From contig JAGTRW010000004.1 of assembly GCA_018262095.1 (NCBI GenBank), positions 124,001 to 188,000 on the forward strand: a DNA stretch of 64,000 nucleotides, in the 5' to 3' direction. This DNA is from Pseudomonadota bacterium (lineage in GTDB: Bacteria; Pseudomonadota; Gammaproteobacteria; Burkholderiales; Rhodocyclaceae). The notes under the pieces were generated by a model. That model ran no database searches. It saw nothing but the letters and a program-made list of their open reading frames with translations, and was not told the DNA's origin. Below, one piece after another: positions 34,258 through 44,613 of this stretch. Position 1 is the stretch's first letter, and every line of letters begins with the position of its first letter. The position numbers and the translations under genes were made by a program.

Positions 34258-36051
34258 ATGCCCGATCAGACGGCGAACATTGTTGCCGACCACCGACTGA
34301 CGCTCGCCGAAGTCCTCGGTTTGCTGGTCGCCGACGGGCTGGTCGGCAAGAGCGAGGCCGATACGCTGGTTGCCGAGAGCCGCTTGAAGCGACTCGTTGC
34401 GCATCCGCTCTTGATCATCGCCGACCAGAAGTGGAAATCGCTGTTGCCGCCACATCGCGCGCTGGCGCTCGACGATCTTGGCGAGTGGCTGGCCGACAAG
34501 GTCGGGCTCGACTATTACCACATCGATCCGCTCAAGATCGACTTCACCGCGGTGACCGAAGTGATGTCGAGCGCTTACGCCACGCGCTTTGGCATTCTGC
34601 CGGTGCAGGTCACGCCGCGTGAACTCGTGGTGGCGACCATGGAACCCTATTTGCGCGACTGGGAAGTCGAGATTCGGCCGATCGTCAAAAGGGCGATTCG
34701 CCGGGTTTTCGCGAGTCCCATCGACATCGCGCGCTATCTGGTCGAGTTCTACAACCTGGCGCGTTCGGTCAAGACCGCGACCAAGCTGGGCGGGCAAAGC
34801 GCGGGGCTGTCGTCGTTCGAACAACTCGTCGAACTCGGGCGAACCAATCGCCAGTTCGACGCCAACGACCAGCACATCGTCAACATCGTCGACTGGCTCT
34901 GGCAGTATGCCTTCGAGCAGCGCGCCAGCGACATTCACATCGAGCCGCGGCGCGAGATCGGCATCGTCCGTTTTCGCATCGACGGCGTGCTGCATCAGGT
35001 CTACCAGATCCCGATGAGCGTGATGGCGGCGATGGTCAGCCGCATCAAGATCCTCGGTCGCATGGACCTGGTCGAGAAGCGTCGGCCGCAGGACGGGCGG
35101 ATCAAGACGCGAACCGCCGATGGGCAGGAGGCCGAATTGCGCTTGTCGACGCTGCCGACGGCGTTTGGCGAAAAGCTGGTGATGCGCATCTTCGACCCCG
35201 AGGTGCTGGTGCGCAATTTCACTGACCTCGGATTTTCCGAAGACGATCAGGCGCGCTGGAAACAGATGTCGGAAAGCCCCAACGGAATCATTCTGGTGAC
35301 CGGGCCGACCGGTTCGGGAAAGACGACGACGCTCTACTCGACGCTCAAGCAGCTGGCGACGCCGGCAGTCAACGTGTGTACCATCGAGGACCCGATCGAA
35401 ATGGTCGAGCCGGCGTTCAATCAGATGCAGGTGCAGAACGTCATCGACCTCGATTTCGCGCAGGGCGTACGCGCCTTGATGCGGCAGGACCCGGACATCA
35501 TCATGGTCGGCGAAATCCGCGATCTGGAGACCGCCGAAGTGACGATCCAGGCGGCGCTGACCGGTCACCTGGTGCTGTCGACGCTGCATACCAACGACTC
35601 GCCGGCGGCAGTGACGCGGCTGCTCGACTTGGGCGTTCCGCCCTACCTGATCAGCGCCACGGTGCTTGGCGTCATGGCGCAGCGCCTGGTTCGCGTGCTC
35701 TGTCCGAGCTGCAAGAAGGCGATTGCGGCGAACACCGAGGATGAGGCGATGTGGGATCGCCTGGTGGCGCCGTGGAAAGCCAATCGTCCGGCGCAGTTCT
35801 TCCATCCGGTCGGTTGCCTCGATTGCCGCATGACCGGTTATCGCGGTCGGGTCGGACTCTACGAAATCCTGATGCTGTCGCCGGACATGAAGCAGGCGAT
35901 CTCCGACAACGCCGATGTCGCCAAGATTCGCGATCTGGCGTACCGAGAGGGAATGAAGCCGCTGCGTATTTCCGGCGCCATGAAGGTGGCGGCGGGCGTT
36001 ACCACGCTGGCCGAAGTCTTCAAGGTTGCGCCGCCGTCCGAGCGCGCCTGA
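34258..36051 (+). CDS. GspE/PulE-type secretion/pilus ATPase
   Basis: 597 residues from ATG 34258 (GGAA SD at 34245-34248); ATG 34249 is an alternative. N-terminal GspE-N-like region (about 15-160), a linker, then the RecA-like motor: SDIHIEPRREIGIVRFRIDG, Walker A GPTGSGKTTT near residue 348, Asp box, Walker B IIMVGEIRD and the His box LSTLHTNDSP. A tetracysteine zinc site CPSC...CLDC is present. It powers pseudopilus or pilus assembly at the inner membrane. No gsp or pil genes are adjacent, so it is an orphan; its partner system lies elsewhere. Confidence 0.9.
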   Translation: MPDQTANIVADHRLTLAEVLGLLVADGLVGKSEADTLVAESRLKRLVAHPLLIIADQKWKSLLPPHRALALDDLGEWLADKVGLDYYHIDPLKIDFTAVTEVMSSAYATRFGILPVQVTPRELVVATMEPYLRDWEVEIRPIVKRAIRRVFASPIDIARYLVEFYNLARSVKTATKLGGQSAGLSSFEQLVELGRTNRQFDANDQHIVNIVDWLWQYAFEQRASDIHIEPRREIGIVRFRIDGVLHQVYQIPMSVMAAMVSRIKILGRMDLVEKRRPQDGRIKTRTADGQEAELRLSTLPTAFGEKLVMRIFDPEVLVRNFTDLGFSEDDQARWKQMSESPNGIILVTGPTGSGKTTTLYSTLKQLATPAVNVCTIEDPIEMVEPAFNQMQVQNVIDLDFAQGVRALMRQDPDIIMVGEIRDLETAEVTIQAALTGHLVLSTLHTNDSPAAVTRLLDLGVPPYLISATVLGVMAQRLVRVLCPSCKKAIAANTEDEAMWDRLVAPWKANRPAQFFHPVGCLDCRMTGYRGRVGLYEILMLSPDMKQAISDNADVAKIRDLAYREGMKPLRISGAMKVAAGVTTLAEVFKVAPPSERA

Positions 36052-36080
36052 CCAGGCCGTCCGGCAGCATCTTTAGGAAA

Positions 36081-36109
36081 TTGGCCAAGCGCGTGTAATA
36101 TGGTATAGA
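36081..36109 (+). promoter_or_regulatory. Sigma70-type promoter upstream of the PAS/GAF/GGDEF gene
   Basis: TTGGCC (36081-36086), exactly 17 bp, TATAGA (36104-36109), followed by an AT-rich stretch. It lies about 95 bp before the start codon. Confidence 0.55.
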
Positions 36110-36203
36110 TAACTAATTATTAAAGTTATTGTGATCTAAAGCGCGGCGTTTTCAGCGGCCTGGTGCGTTGGAAATCGCGGTTTCCGGTCAGGAAGGGACG
36201 CTC

Positions 36204-39200
36204 ATGACCCTGTCCAACAATAAGCGCGATCCGCGGCTGCGTGCGGCCGCCGAGGCGAAGCTCGCGCGTTCGCCGAAGGCTGACGCGCCAAAGCTTCCGC
36301 TCAGGGCGTTGCTGCACGAGTTGCAGGTGCATGAGATCCAGCTTGAAATGCAGAACGACGCCTTGCGGCGCGCGCAGATTGCCGTCGAGGAGTCGCGCGA
36401 CCGTTATGTCGACCTCTATGAATTCGCTCCGGTCGGTTATTTGACGCTGACGCCTGCGGGGCAGATGGCGCAGCTCAACCTCACTGCCGCCCGGCTGCTC
36501 GGTCGGGCGCGCAAGGATTTGCAGGGCAAGCGCTTCGCGCTGTTCGTCGTCGAGGCCGACCAGGATCGCTGGGAGCGGCTTTTTCAGCACGTCAAGGAGA
36601 GCAGCGAGCAAGGTACGACTGAAGTGGCCTTGACGCGTGGCGACGGCGCGGCTTTCTATGCTCAGCTCGACTGCGTTCTGGCGAAAGAGAACGGCGCGGC
36701 GGATGGCTCGTCGCCCGAAGGTCGCGCGGTGCACATTGCGCTGATCGACGTCAGCGCGCGCAAGCAGGCCGAGAGAGCACTGTTCGACAGCCACGAAACC
36801 TTGTGCAGCATCCTGGCGACGACGCGGGACGGCTACTGGCAGGCTGATTCGCTAGGCACGCTGATCGACGTCAATGCGGTCTATGTCGAGCAGTCCGGTT
36901 ACTCGCGCAGCGAACTGCTCGGCATGCGGATCTGCGATCTGGAAACGCCGCAGAGCGCCAGCGAAACGGAAAAACACCTCAGCCGCATCGTCAAGGCAGG
37001 CAGCGGTCAGTTCGAATCGACGCACCGGCGCCGCGACGGCTCGATCTGGTACGCCGAACTCTCAGTCACTTACCGCGCAGTCGAAGGTGGCGAGTTTTTC
37101 TTTTTTGTTCGCGACATTTCCGAGCGCAAGCGCGCGGCCGAGACCCTGCGCGAGCAGAAGGAGTTCTTTTTGCTGATCGCCGAGAACATCGGCGATTTCA
37201 TCGCCGTTCTCGACCTCAAGGGGCGGCGTCTTTATAACAGTCCCTCGTACCAGCAATTTTTCGGCGACAACCGCGACCTGCGCGGCAGCGATTCATTCGC
37301 CGAGATCCATCCTGACGATCAGCAACGCGTCAAGCGGGTCTTTCGTGAGACGGTGGAAACCGGCGTCGGGCACCAGCTCGTTTATCGCTTCGTTCGCGCT
37401 GACGGCAGCGTGCGCGAGATGGAATCGCGCGGCAACGTGATCCGCGATGGTCAAGGCAAGATTACTCGCGTCGTCGTCGTGTCTCGCGACGTCACCGAGC
37501 GCAAGCTCGCTGAAAAGGCCTTGAAGGAAAGCGAAGCCTTCAAGAACATCATCCTCAATTCAGTCGCCGCAGAAATCGCCGTGCTCGATACCCGCGGCGT
37601 CATTCAGGCGGTCAATCAGCGCTGGCGGCTTTTTGCGCTGGAAAATGGCGTCGGGCCCGGTCATGCCGTGGCCGACGCCGACGTCGGCAGCAGTTACCTC
37701 GACGTCTGTGGCGCCGGCTGGTCTGCACCGGCGGCCAGCGACGCGCGCGACGGCATTCAGGCCGTTCTCGACGGTCGGCTGCCGAGTTTCAGCCTTGAAT
37801 ACCCCTGTCATTTCCCGCAGCAGCAGCGCTGGTTTTCGATGATCGTCACCCCGCTCGGCGAAAACCTGCAGCACGGGGTCACCATCACCCATACGGAAAT
37901 TACGGCGCTCAAGCAAGCCGAGCAATACGAACAGTTTCGCAGCCGCATTCTGGAGCTGCTGGCCAGCAACAAGCCCTTGCCGCTCATCCTTGAAGCGCTG
38001 GTGCGCGGCGTCGAACAACTGCAGCCGTCGATGCTGTGCAGCATCCTGCTGCTCGATAGCGCGGGTCAGCATCTGGTTCTCGGGGTGGCGCCCAGCCTGC
38101 CCGATTTTTTCCAGGCCGCGATCGACGGCGAGAAAATCGGCATCGGTGTCGGTTCCTGCGGAACGGCGGCGTATACCGGCGAGCGCGTGATCGTCGAGGA
38201 CATCGCGACGCATCCGTTCTGGGGCGGCTACCGCGAACTGGCGGCGCGCGCCGGTCTTGGCGCTTGCTGGTCGCAGCCGATCCGCGCCTCGAGCGATCAG
38301 GTGCTCGGCACCTTTGCCATCTATCATCGCTGCGCGCGCTCGCCGACCTCGTCCGATATCGCGATCATCGAGCAGTCGGCGCGGCTGGCGAGCATCGCCA
38401 TCGAGCGGAATCTGGCTGCCGAAAAGCTCAGGGAGAGCGAAGCGCACTACCGTTTGCTCACCGAGGAAGTCGCCGACGTCGTCTGGAAGCAGGATGGCGA
38501 GGGCCTATTCACCTATATCAGCCCGGCCGACGAACGGCTGCGCGGATTTAGCGCCGACGAAGTTATCGGCCATCGTCTTGCCGAATTCCTGACCGCCGAG
38601 GGGATCGACGCGGTCGGCGAACGCGATCGTCGCTGGCAGGAATGCGAGCGGCGCGGGATCCACGCCGGCGCATCGACGATCGAACTGCAGCAGCGCTGCA
38701 AGGACGGGCGGTTGATCTGGGTCGAAATCCTGTCCACCCCCGAGCGTGACGCGAACGGCGCGATCACCGGCTATCACGGGATCAGCCGCGATATCACCGA
38801 ACGCCGTCAGATGGAAGAACAGGTGCGTCAACTGGCGTTCTATGACCCGCTGACCAAATTGCCCAACCGTCGTCTGCTGCGCGACCGGTTGACGCTGACC
38901 ATGGCAGCGAGCGCGCGCAACGGTCTTTATGGCGCGGTGATGTTCCTTGATCTGGACAACTTCAAGCCGCTCAACGACTCGCACGGGCACGAAGCGGGCG
39001 ATTTGCTGTTGGTCGAAGTCGCCGACCGCATGAAAAACTGCGTGCGCGAGATGGATACCGTAGCGCGCGTCGGCGGTGACGAGTTTGTGGTGATGATCAG
39101 TGAGCTCAACGTCGACCACGCCGAGTCGATGGTGCAGGCCAGCCTGATCGCCGAGAAAATTCGCCTGGCGCTGGCGCAGCCCTATCGGCTGTCGCTCAAG

Positions 39201-39377
39201 CACGAAGGGAGCGCCGAAGTATTGGTCGAGCACCAGTGCTCGGCGAGCATCGGCGTGGTCCTGTTCAACAATCATCAAGTCAGCCAGGACGACATCCTCA
39301 ACCGCGCCGATACGGCAATGTATCAAGCCAAAGAGTGCGGGCGCAATCTGATTCGTTTTTTTGCCGCCAAAGCCTGA
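36204..39377 (+). CDS. Multi-PAS/GAF diguanylate cyclase
   Basis: 1057 residues from ATG 36204, which has an AGGAAGGGA SD; an upstream GTG-type extension is less likely. No membrane helix. A basic N-terminus and coiled coil (about 40-75) precede four PAS modules (about 75-190, 200-315, 325-435, 445-580), a GAF domain (about 590-740), a further PAS (about 750-870) and a C-terminal GGDEF domain (about 885-1050). The catalytic motif GGDEF is intact, and REMD five residues before it matches the RxxD I-site. A cytoplasmic multi-input c-di-GMP synthase. The five PAS and one GAF modules suggest redox, gas or ligand sensing, not determinable here. Confidence 0.9.
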   Translation: MTLSNNKRDPRLRAAAEAKLARSPKADAPKLPLRALLHELQVHEIQLEMQNDALRRAQIAVEESRDRYVDLYEFAPVGYLTLTPAGQMAQLNLTAARLLGRARKDLQGKRFALFVVEADQDRWERLFQHVKESSEQGTTEVALTRGDGAAFYAQLDCVLAKENGAADGSSPEGRAVHIALIDVSARKQAERALFDSHETLCSILATTRDGYWQADSLGTLIDVNAVYVEQSGYSRSELLGMRICDLETPQSASETEKHLSRIVKAGSGQFESTHRRRDGSIWYAELSVTYRAVEGGEFFFFVRDISERKRAAETLREQKEFFLLIAENIGDFIAVLDLKGRRLYNSPSYQQFFGDNRDLRGSDSFAEIHPDDQQRVKRVFRETVETGVGHQLVYRFVRADGSVREMESRGNVIRDGQGKITRVVVVSRDVTERKLAEKALKESEAFKNIILNSVAAEIAVLDTRGVIQAVNQRWRLFALENGVGPGHAVADADVGSSYLDVCGAGWSAPAASDARDGIQAVLDGRLPSFSLEYPCHFPQQQRWFSMIVTPLGENLQHGVTITHTEITALKQAEQYEQFRSRILELLASNKPLPLILEALVRGVEQLQPSMLCSILLLDSAGQHLVLGVAPSLPDFFQAAIDGEKIGIGVGSCGTAAYTGERVIVEDIATHPFWGGYRELAARAGLGACWSQPIRASSDQVLGTFAIYHRCARSPTSSDIAIIEQSARLASIAIERNLAAEKLRESEAHYRLLTEEVADVVWKQDGEGLFTYISPADERLRGFSADEVIGHRLAEFLTAEGIDAVGERDRRWQECERRGIHAGASTIELQQRCKDGRLIWVEILSTPERDANGAITGYHGISRDITERRQMEEQVRQLAFYDPLTKLPNRRLLRDRLTLTMAASARNGLYGAVMFLDLDNFKPLNDSHGHEAGDLLLVEVADRMKNCVREMDTVARVGGDEFVVMISELNVDHAESMVQASLIAEKIRLALAQPYRLSLKHEGSAEVLVEHQCSASIGVVLFNNHQVSQDDILNRADTAMYQAKECGRNLIRFFAAKA

Positions 39378-39477
39378 GTCGGTGCCGCCTGCATTCGCCC
39401 GTTTTGCCAGGGTGTCCATTGCCTTTAAACGGGTATAGACTTCCCGCCAATGGCTGATACCTTGCGAACTCCAAAAC

Positions 39478-41991
39478 ATGGGCCGACGTCGGGCGCCTGG
39501 TGCCTGGCCGTTTGTACGGCGCGGCTTGCCCGTCGTGATTTCGGCTGGGCTCTTGGGGCGGGAGGTGACTAGGGCAGCGCCGCCCGGGCGCTGGGGCAGG
39601 AGATCGCTGACGCTACGCCAGACCTTGCTGCTCGGTGCCGGTCTGGGGATTTTCCTGCCGGCATTGGTACTGGCCTGCTTCCACATATTCAGCACCTTTG
39701 ACCGAGAGCTCGATTCGCGCGTTCGTGCTCCGCTGCAGCAGTACGCCGATGTGCTGGCGCGCGGCATGGCGCTGCCGATCTGGACCATCGATAGCGACGC
39801 GGCCATCGAACTGGTCGACGCGGTCATGAGCAACCCCGACGTGGTCAGCATTACGGTGACCGACGAGTTCAAGGATGTGCTGGTGCGCCGGCAACGCAGC
39901 CCCAATCTCGATGGCCGGCGGCTGCGCGAGATACGCCCCATCGTTCATGACGGTGTGCAAATCGGCCAGGTGGCGGTCGAGCTTTCGGCGACGCGCGTCA
40001 AGAGCGCGCTGTGGCGGGAGCTGCTGATGCTCGCCGGAGCGCTGGCGGCGCAGGTATTGATCTCGTTCATCATCATTTTTCTGCTTTTCGAGCGGCGCAT
40101 CATCGGGCCCTTGCAGGTACTGCAGCAGAGCACGCTGCGTTTCGCTCGCGGCGAGCTCGAGCAGCCGCTGCAGTGGCCTCGTCAGGACGAAATCGGTGAC
40201 CTGGCGCAGGGGCTCGATCGCATGCGCAGCGATTTCGCGGCGCTGATCGACGAGCGCACGCGCACCGAGCGCAATTTGCGCCTGAGCGAGGCGCAGAATC
40301 GGGCGCTGGTTGCGGCGATCCCGGACCTCATTTTCACCAACCGCAGCGATGGTTTGTTCCTGGCGGTCCATGCGTCCGATCCGGGCCTGCTGATGTTGCC
40401 GCCGCAAGCTTTTTTGCAGCGCCGGATCGCCGAGATCATGCCCCAGCCGATCGCCGATCTGTTCATGAGCGCTTTCACGCGCGCGCTGGCGTCGGGTACG
40501 GTGCAGGAGGTGATCTATTCGCTTGAGATCGGCGGTCAGCAAAGGCACTTCGAGGCGCGGGTCGTTCCTTCCGATGAAGAGACGCTGGTTTCGATCGTTC
40601 GCGACATCAGCGAGCGAAAAAAGCACGAAGCCGAGATCGTCCGGCTCAACGCCGAGCTTGAGGATCGTGTGCGCCGGCGTACCGCCGACCTCGAAACGGC
40701 GAACCAGTCGCTGTCGCAGGCGAAAGTTCAGGCCGAAGCCGCGAGTCTGGCCAAGAGCACCTTTGTCGCCAACATGAGCCACGAGATCCGCACGCCGCTC
40801 AATGCGATCATCGGCTTAAGCCACCTGCTGCGCGCTGCCGGGGCGAGCCTGGAGCAGGCGCAGCGGCTCGACAAGATCGACAGCGCCGGCCGCCACCTGC
40901 TGGCGATCATCAACGATATCCTCGACCTGTCGAAAATCGAGGCCGGCCGAATGCAACTCGAAAGTGCCGATTTTCACCTGTCGGCGATCCTCGACAATGT
41001 CGCTTCGATCATCGGCGAGTCGGCGCGCAGCAAAGGCCTGGCGGTCGACATCGACGGTGATTCGGTGCCGCTGTGGCTGCGTGGCGATCCGATGCGATTG
41101 CGCCAGGCGCTGCTTAACTATGCCGGCAACGCCGTCAAGTTCACTGCCCAGGGGCGAATCGCGCTGCGCGCCCGCCTGCTCGCCGAGCATGACGGCGAAT
41201 TGCTGGTGCGCTTCGCGGTCGAGGATTCCGGCATCGGCATCGCTCCCGAGCAGGTGGCCCGGTTGTTCCAGGCCTTCGAGCAGGCCGACGCGTCGATCAC
41301 GCGCAAGTATGGCGGCACCGGCCTCGGGCTGACGATTACCCGGCGGCTGGCGCAACTGATCGCGACGGCGCCGCCGTCGCCGGCTGCCGCCGGCAGCGCC
41401 GCGCTGATGCATCTGGCTGATGGCTTGGGGATCAACGTCGCGCGTGGCGTCGCCGTCCTGAGCGGCAATTCCGACAAGTACCTGGAGCTGCTCGACCGCT
41501 TTGTCGAAGCGCACCTCGACGACATGCAGCGACTGGGCGATTGTCTCGCCGTCGACGACCACGCGGCGGCGCAGCGCCTGGCACACGATCTCAAGAGTGT
41601 CGCCAGTACGCTGGGTGTCGACCGACTGGCGGCGATGGCTGCCAATCTGGAGAGCGCTTTGCGCGCCGGCCCGGCCGCTCACCTCGTCGCCGACGACTGG
41701 CGCGCCGAAATGGGCGAGATCAGCGCCGAACTGGCGGCGCTGGCGGCGACGCTGCCGCCCCGCCCGAGCGTCGACTCGGCAAGCACACCGGTCGATCGCC
41801 AGACGCTTGCCGGTGTGCTCGAGCGGCTTGCGCGCTTGCTGCAGAGCGGTGACGCCGCCAGCATCACCCTCTACGAGGCGCATGCTGCGCTGTTGCGAAG
41901 CGCGCTTGGCAGAGGCTGCGAACAGCTCGCACGACAAATCAATCGGTTTGATTTCGAACAGGCGGCCGCGACGCTGCGCGCGCTGCGCTAG
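39478..41991 (+). CDS. Sensor histidine kinase fused directly to an HPt domain (truncated ATPase domain, no receiver)
   Basis: 837 residues from ATG 39478; GTG 39565 is an equally plausible start. Order: TM1 (about 50-72), short periplasmic domain, TM2 (about 185-208), HAMP, PAS (about 275-385), coiled coil, HisKA with [11 protein letters not shown] (His near 436), and HATPase with N box [10 protein letters not shown]1 DSGIGIA and G2 GGTGLGL. Right after G2 (ITRRLAQLI) the expected last ATPase strands and any receiver domain are absent. The text jumps to a Pro/Ala linker and an HPt domain with phospho-acceptor in [12 protein letters not shown] (His near 703). A full-length relative would be HK-REC-HPt. 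The ATPase may be inactive; HPt could serve another kinase. Confidence 0.8.
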   Translation: MGRRRAPGAWPFVRRGLPVVISAGLLGREVTRAAPPGRWGRRSLTLRQTLLLGAGLGIFLPALVLACFHIFSTFDRELDSRVRAPLQQYADVLARGMALPIWTIDSDAAIELVDAVMSNPDVVSITVTDEFKDVLVRRQRSPNLDGRRLREIRPIVHDGVQIGQVAVELSATRVKSALWRELLMLAGALAAQVLISFIIIFLLFERRIIGPLQVLQQSTLRFARGELEQPLQWPRQDEIGDLAQGLDRMRSDFAALIDERTRTERNLRLSEAQNRALVAAIPDLIFTNRSDGLFLAVHASDPGLLMLPPQAFLQRRIAEIMPQPIADLFMSAFTRALASGTVQEVIYSLEIGGQQRHFEARVVPSDEETLVSIVRDISERKKHEAEIVRLNAELEDRVRRRTADLETANQSLSQAKVQAEAASLAKSTFVANMSHEIRTPLNAIIGLSHLLRAAGASLEQAQRLDKIDSAGRHLLAIINDILDLSKIEAGRMQLESADFHLSAILDNVASIIGESARSKGLAVDIDGDSVPLWLRGDPMRLRQALLNYAGNAVKFTAQGRIALRARLLAEHDGELLVRFAVEDSGIGIAPEQVARLFQAFEQADASITRKYGGTGLGLTITRRLAQLIATAPPSPAAAGSAALMHLADGLGINVARGVAVLSGNSDKYLELLDRFVEAHLDDMQRLGDCLAVDDHAAAQRLAHDLKSVASTLGVDRLAAMAANLESALRAGPAAHLVADDWRAEMGEISAELAALAATLPPRPSVDSASTPVDRQTLAGVLERLARLLQSGDAASITLYEAHAALLRSALGRGCEQLARQINRFDFEQAAATLRALR

Positions 41992-42000
41992 ACCGGTTGT

Positions 42001-42429
42001 CTAGCGGCCTGCGACGCGCCTGACGGCTTCGAGGTACTGCTCGGCGTCGATCGCCCCGCCGCCCTGCTGCGCGCGCCACAGCGCTTCGCCCAGACACTCG
42101 AGGACCGCGTGTTCGGCGTCGTGCACTTCGCGCTTTTGACGCAGCGCCTGATACGCGGCGCGGATTCCCGCCGGCTGGTCGATGCTGATCTGATCGGCGA
42201 TCGCCAGATGCAGCGAGAGATGCAGAAACGGGTTCATCTGCCCGCTCTCGGGAGTGAACTCCTGCATCACCGCCGTGTCCGGGGCTTCGAGCAGCGCGTG
42301 GTATTCCGGGTGCTGTTCGATGAGGTCGGCGGCGGTCGCTTCGGCGCCTTCGAGGACCTGCCGCGCGCGGTGTTTGCGCCAGGCGTCGCAGAAGAAAAGG
42401 CGAACCTGCTCACGTGAAGGATTGAACAC
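42001..42429 (-). CDS. DUF1841 family protein
   Basis: 142-residue cytoplasmic protein of a family found mainly in Beta- and Gammaproteobacteria. Signatures: MFNPSREQVRLFFCDAW at the start, HPEYHALLE, and NPFLHLSLHLAIADQISIDQ followed by PAGIRAAYQAL. The conserved His/Glu residues could bind metal, but function is unknown. It is the last gene of the leftward pyr cluster, 3 bp after pyrDB, so probably co-transcribed with it. Confidence 0.92.
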   Translation of the reverse strand: MFNPSREQVRLFFCDAWRKHRARQVLEGAEATAADLIEQHPEYHALLEAPDTAVMQEFTPESGQMNPFLHLSLHLAIADQISIDQPAGIRAAYQALRQKREVHDAEHAVLECLGEALWRAQQGGGAIDAEQYLEAVRRVAGR

Positions 42430-42432
42430 GGC

Positions 42433-43350
42433 TTAGGTTTCCAGCGCGCCGATCAGGCTCTTGACGTCGGCGACGCCGTTGGCCACCAGCCAGGCTTCCA
42501 TCTCTTCGGCGATCGTTTGCGCGGCGCCGGGGTTGATGAAACTCGCGGTGCCGACCTGGACCGCGCTGGCGCCGGCGAGAATGAACTCGAGCGCATCGGT
42601 GGCGTTCATGATGCCGCCGATGCCGACGATCGGCACCTTGACCGCCCGCGCGACCAACCAGACCATGCGCAGCGCGACCGGTTTGATCGCCGGACCGGAG
42701 AGACCGCCGGTGATGTTGGCCAGCACCGGACGGCGTTTCTTAAGGTCGATCGCCATGCCGATCAGCGTGTTGATCAGCGACAGCGCATCGGCGCCGGCGT
42801 CGACGCAGGCGTGCGCCATGGCGACGATGTCGGTGACGTTGGGCGAGAGCTTGACGATCAGCGGTTTCTTGGTCGCCGCCCGACACGCCGCGACGACGCT
42901 CGCGGCGCAGGACGGATCGGTACCGAAGACGATCCCGCCCTGCTTGACGTTGGGGCACGAGATGTTCATCTCGAGCGCCGCAATTTCGGGGATCTCGTCG
43001 AGGCGGCGCGCCATCTCGGCGTATTCGTCGATCGTTCCGCCAAAGAAGTTGGCGATCGCCGGCGTGTCGACGGTACGCAGAAAAGGCACTTTCTTGGCGA
43101 CGAAGGCGTCGATGCCGACGTTCTGCAGACCGATGGCGTTGAGCATGCCGCCCGGCGTTTCGACGATGCGCGGCGTCGGGTTGCCGGCGCGCGGTTTGAG
43201 ACAAAGCCCCTTGGTGACGAAGGCGCCGATCTTGTGCAAGTCGACGTGCTCGGCAAATTCCGCACCGTAGCCGAAGGTCCCCGATGCCGTCATGACCGGA
43301 TTGCGCAGGGCAATTCCGGCGAGGTTGACGCTCATGTCAGGCGTGCTCAT
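42433..43350 (-). CDS. pyrDB: Dihydroorotate dehydrogenase, NAD-dependent catalytic subunit (type 1B)
   Basis: 305 residues. Oxidises dihydroorotate to orotate with FMN; electrons leave through PyrK to NAD+. Class 1B features: [15 protein letters not shown] at the start of the barrel, [11 protein letters not shown] with the catalytic cysteine of class 1 enzymes, KLSPNVTDI, and [20 protein letters not shown] near the phosphate site. Start ATG 43350 overlaps the pyrK stop (ATGA). An upstream Met in the same frame falls inside pyrK and is rejected. With pyrK and pyrE nearby it is the intact dihydroorotate oxidation route in this window. Confidence 0.94.
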   Translation of the reverse strand: MSTPDMSVNLAGIALRNPVMTASGTFGYGAEFAEHVDLHKIGAFVTKGLCLKPRAGNPTPRIVETPGGMLNAIGLQNVGIDAFVAKKVPFLRTVDTPAIANFFGGTIDEYAEMARRLDEIPEIAALEMNISCPNVKQGGIVFGTDPSCAASVVAACRAATKKPLIVKLSPNVTDIVAMAHACVDAGADALSLINTLIGMAIDLKKRRPVLANITGGLSGPAIKPVALRMVWLVARAVKVPIVGIGGIMNATDALEFILAGASAVQVGTASFINPGAAQTIAEEMEAWLVANGVADVKSLIGALET

Positions 43351-44180
43351 TTCTGAAACTCCCATTTGAGTTCGCTGGAATCGAAGACCGGCCCCTCGGT
43401 GCATACGCAGCGGTAGTCGGGCGTTTCCGGTGAGTGCCCGTGGCCGGTCGCGACGCAGCCCAGGCAGGCGCCGACGCCGCAGGCCATGTAGCCTTCGAGC
43501 GAGACCTGGCAGGGAATCTTGTAGCTTTCGGCAATCTTCGCCACGGCGTTGAGCATGCCGTCGGGTCCGCAGGCGTAGAGCGTGGCCTTACCTTTGAGCG
43601 CGTCGAGGCGGCGCTTCAAGGCCTCGGTCACCAGCCCCTGCTCGCCCAGCGAACCATCCTCGGTGGCCGTATAGCATTCGACGCCGAGGCGCTTGAATTC
43701 GGTGATGCACAGGATGTCGTCGCGGCTTCTGCCGCCGGCGAAAAGGCGCACCGGCGATTTCTTCTCGGTGAGTTCGCGGGCCAGCAGGTAGAGCGGCGCG
43801 AGTCCGATGCCGCCGCCGACCAGCAGCTTTTCCTCGTCAGGCTTGCCCTGGTCGAAGCCGGTGCCGAGCGGGCCGAGAATGTCGAGCAGATCGGTCTCGT
43901 GCAGCGCGGCAAGCATCGCCGTTCCCTTGCCGACGACGCGGTAGAGCATTTCGAAATACGGTTGCGGCAGCGAACCGCTTTGCGGCGGCGTATAGACGCC
44001 GACGTCGAAGACGGCGAACGGGCGGCGCAACAGCGGATCGATCGCGCCGCTGACGCGAACCATGATGAACTGCCCGGGCGTTGCTGCCGAGAACGCCGGC
44101 GGCGCGGTCAGGCGCATGCGCCAGTAGCCGGGAGAAATCTCGACGTTGGAAAGGATCATCGATGTGAACTGCACGAGCAT
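43347..44180 (-). CDS. pyrK: Dihydroorotate dehydrogenase electron-transfer subunit PyrK
   Basis: 277-residue flavoprotein of the ferredoxin-NADP reductase type. N-terminal FAD-binding beta barrel with RRPFAVFDV, then an NAD-binding domain with [16 protein letters not shown]. The C-terminal [2Fe-2S] site has the PyrK cysteine pattern CGVGACLGC...[10 protein letters not shown]. It transfers electrons from PyrDB to NAD+. Start ATG 44180 has a strong AAGGAGA SD. It is coupled by 4-base overlap to pyrDB. The 106-bp gap upstream separates it from the small unknown gene, so it may have its own promoter. Confidence 0.93.
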   Translation of the reverse strand: MLVQFTSMILSNVEISPGYWRMRLTAPPAFSAATPGQFIMVRVSGAIDPLLRRPFAVFDVGVYTPPQSGSLPQPYFEMLYRVVGKGTAMLAALHETDLLDILGPLGTGFDQGKPDEEKLLVGGGIGLAPLYLLARELTEKKSPVRLFAGGRSRDDILCITEFKRLGVECYTATEDGSLGEQGLVTEALKRRLDALKGKATLYACGPDGMLNAVAKIAESYKIPCQVSLEGYMACGVGACLGCVATGHGHSPETPDYRCVCTEGPVFDSSELKWEFQK

Positions 44181-44286
44181 TCTCCTTGTGTCTTTTGTGC
44201 TGCTTTGGGCGCGACTTGGGCTGACGACACCGCCGCTTGGCAGCGGTGCGCCGCCGGCTGATCCATTGCGATACTTCGCGGCCGGC

Positions 44287-44613
44287 TCAGAATTCGGGAA
44301 CTCGCAGTTGGTACTCGGCGGCGACTTCGCCGAGAAGCGCCAGGCGGGTGTCGGCATCGGATGCCAGCGCCTGGCTGATCTTCTGGTTGAAGCGGACGAG
44401 AATCTCCTTGGCGCGGTCGGAAAATTCACCGGAAACGCCCTGGTCTTCGTATTGAGCGACATACGAATGAGCGGCGGTGCCGATCACGAAATAAAGGCCG
44501 GCATTGGCCGAGTCGCGGCTCATCAATTCAAACATGTCCTTGTAGAGGCGTTTGAAGTCGTCGGTTCCGGCGCCTGAGTTGCCGAATCGGTCGGCTGCGT
44601 CTTGAAAGTTCAT
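44287..44613 (-). CDS. Small helical hypothetical protein (108 aa)
   Basis: Starts at ATG 44613, overlapping the pyrE stop, with AAAGGA acting as SD. The sequence is helical and soluble: NFQDAADRFG, FKRLYKDMFELMSRDSANAG, an aromatic AAHSYVAQYEDQG section and a C-terminal helix. There are no cysteines and no catalytic motif that I recognise. Its tight coupling to pyrE and position before pyrK suggest it belongs to the pyr operon, but no role can be assigned. Confidence 0.7.
   Translation of the reverse strand: MNFQDAADRFGNSGAGTDDFKRLYKDMFELMSRDSANAGLYFVIGTAAHSYVAQYEDQGVSGEFSDRAKEILVRFNQKISQALASDADTRLALLGEVAAEYQLRVPEF

Noticed and set aside
44181-44286. Pyrimidine-type riboswitch or PyrR-like attenuator before pyrK
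   Set aside because: Only a weak CACCGC/GCGGTG stem is visible; there is no anti-terminator/terminator pair and no T-run.
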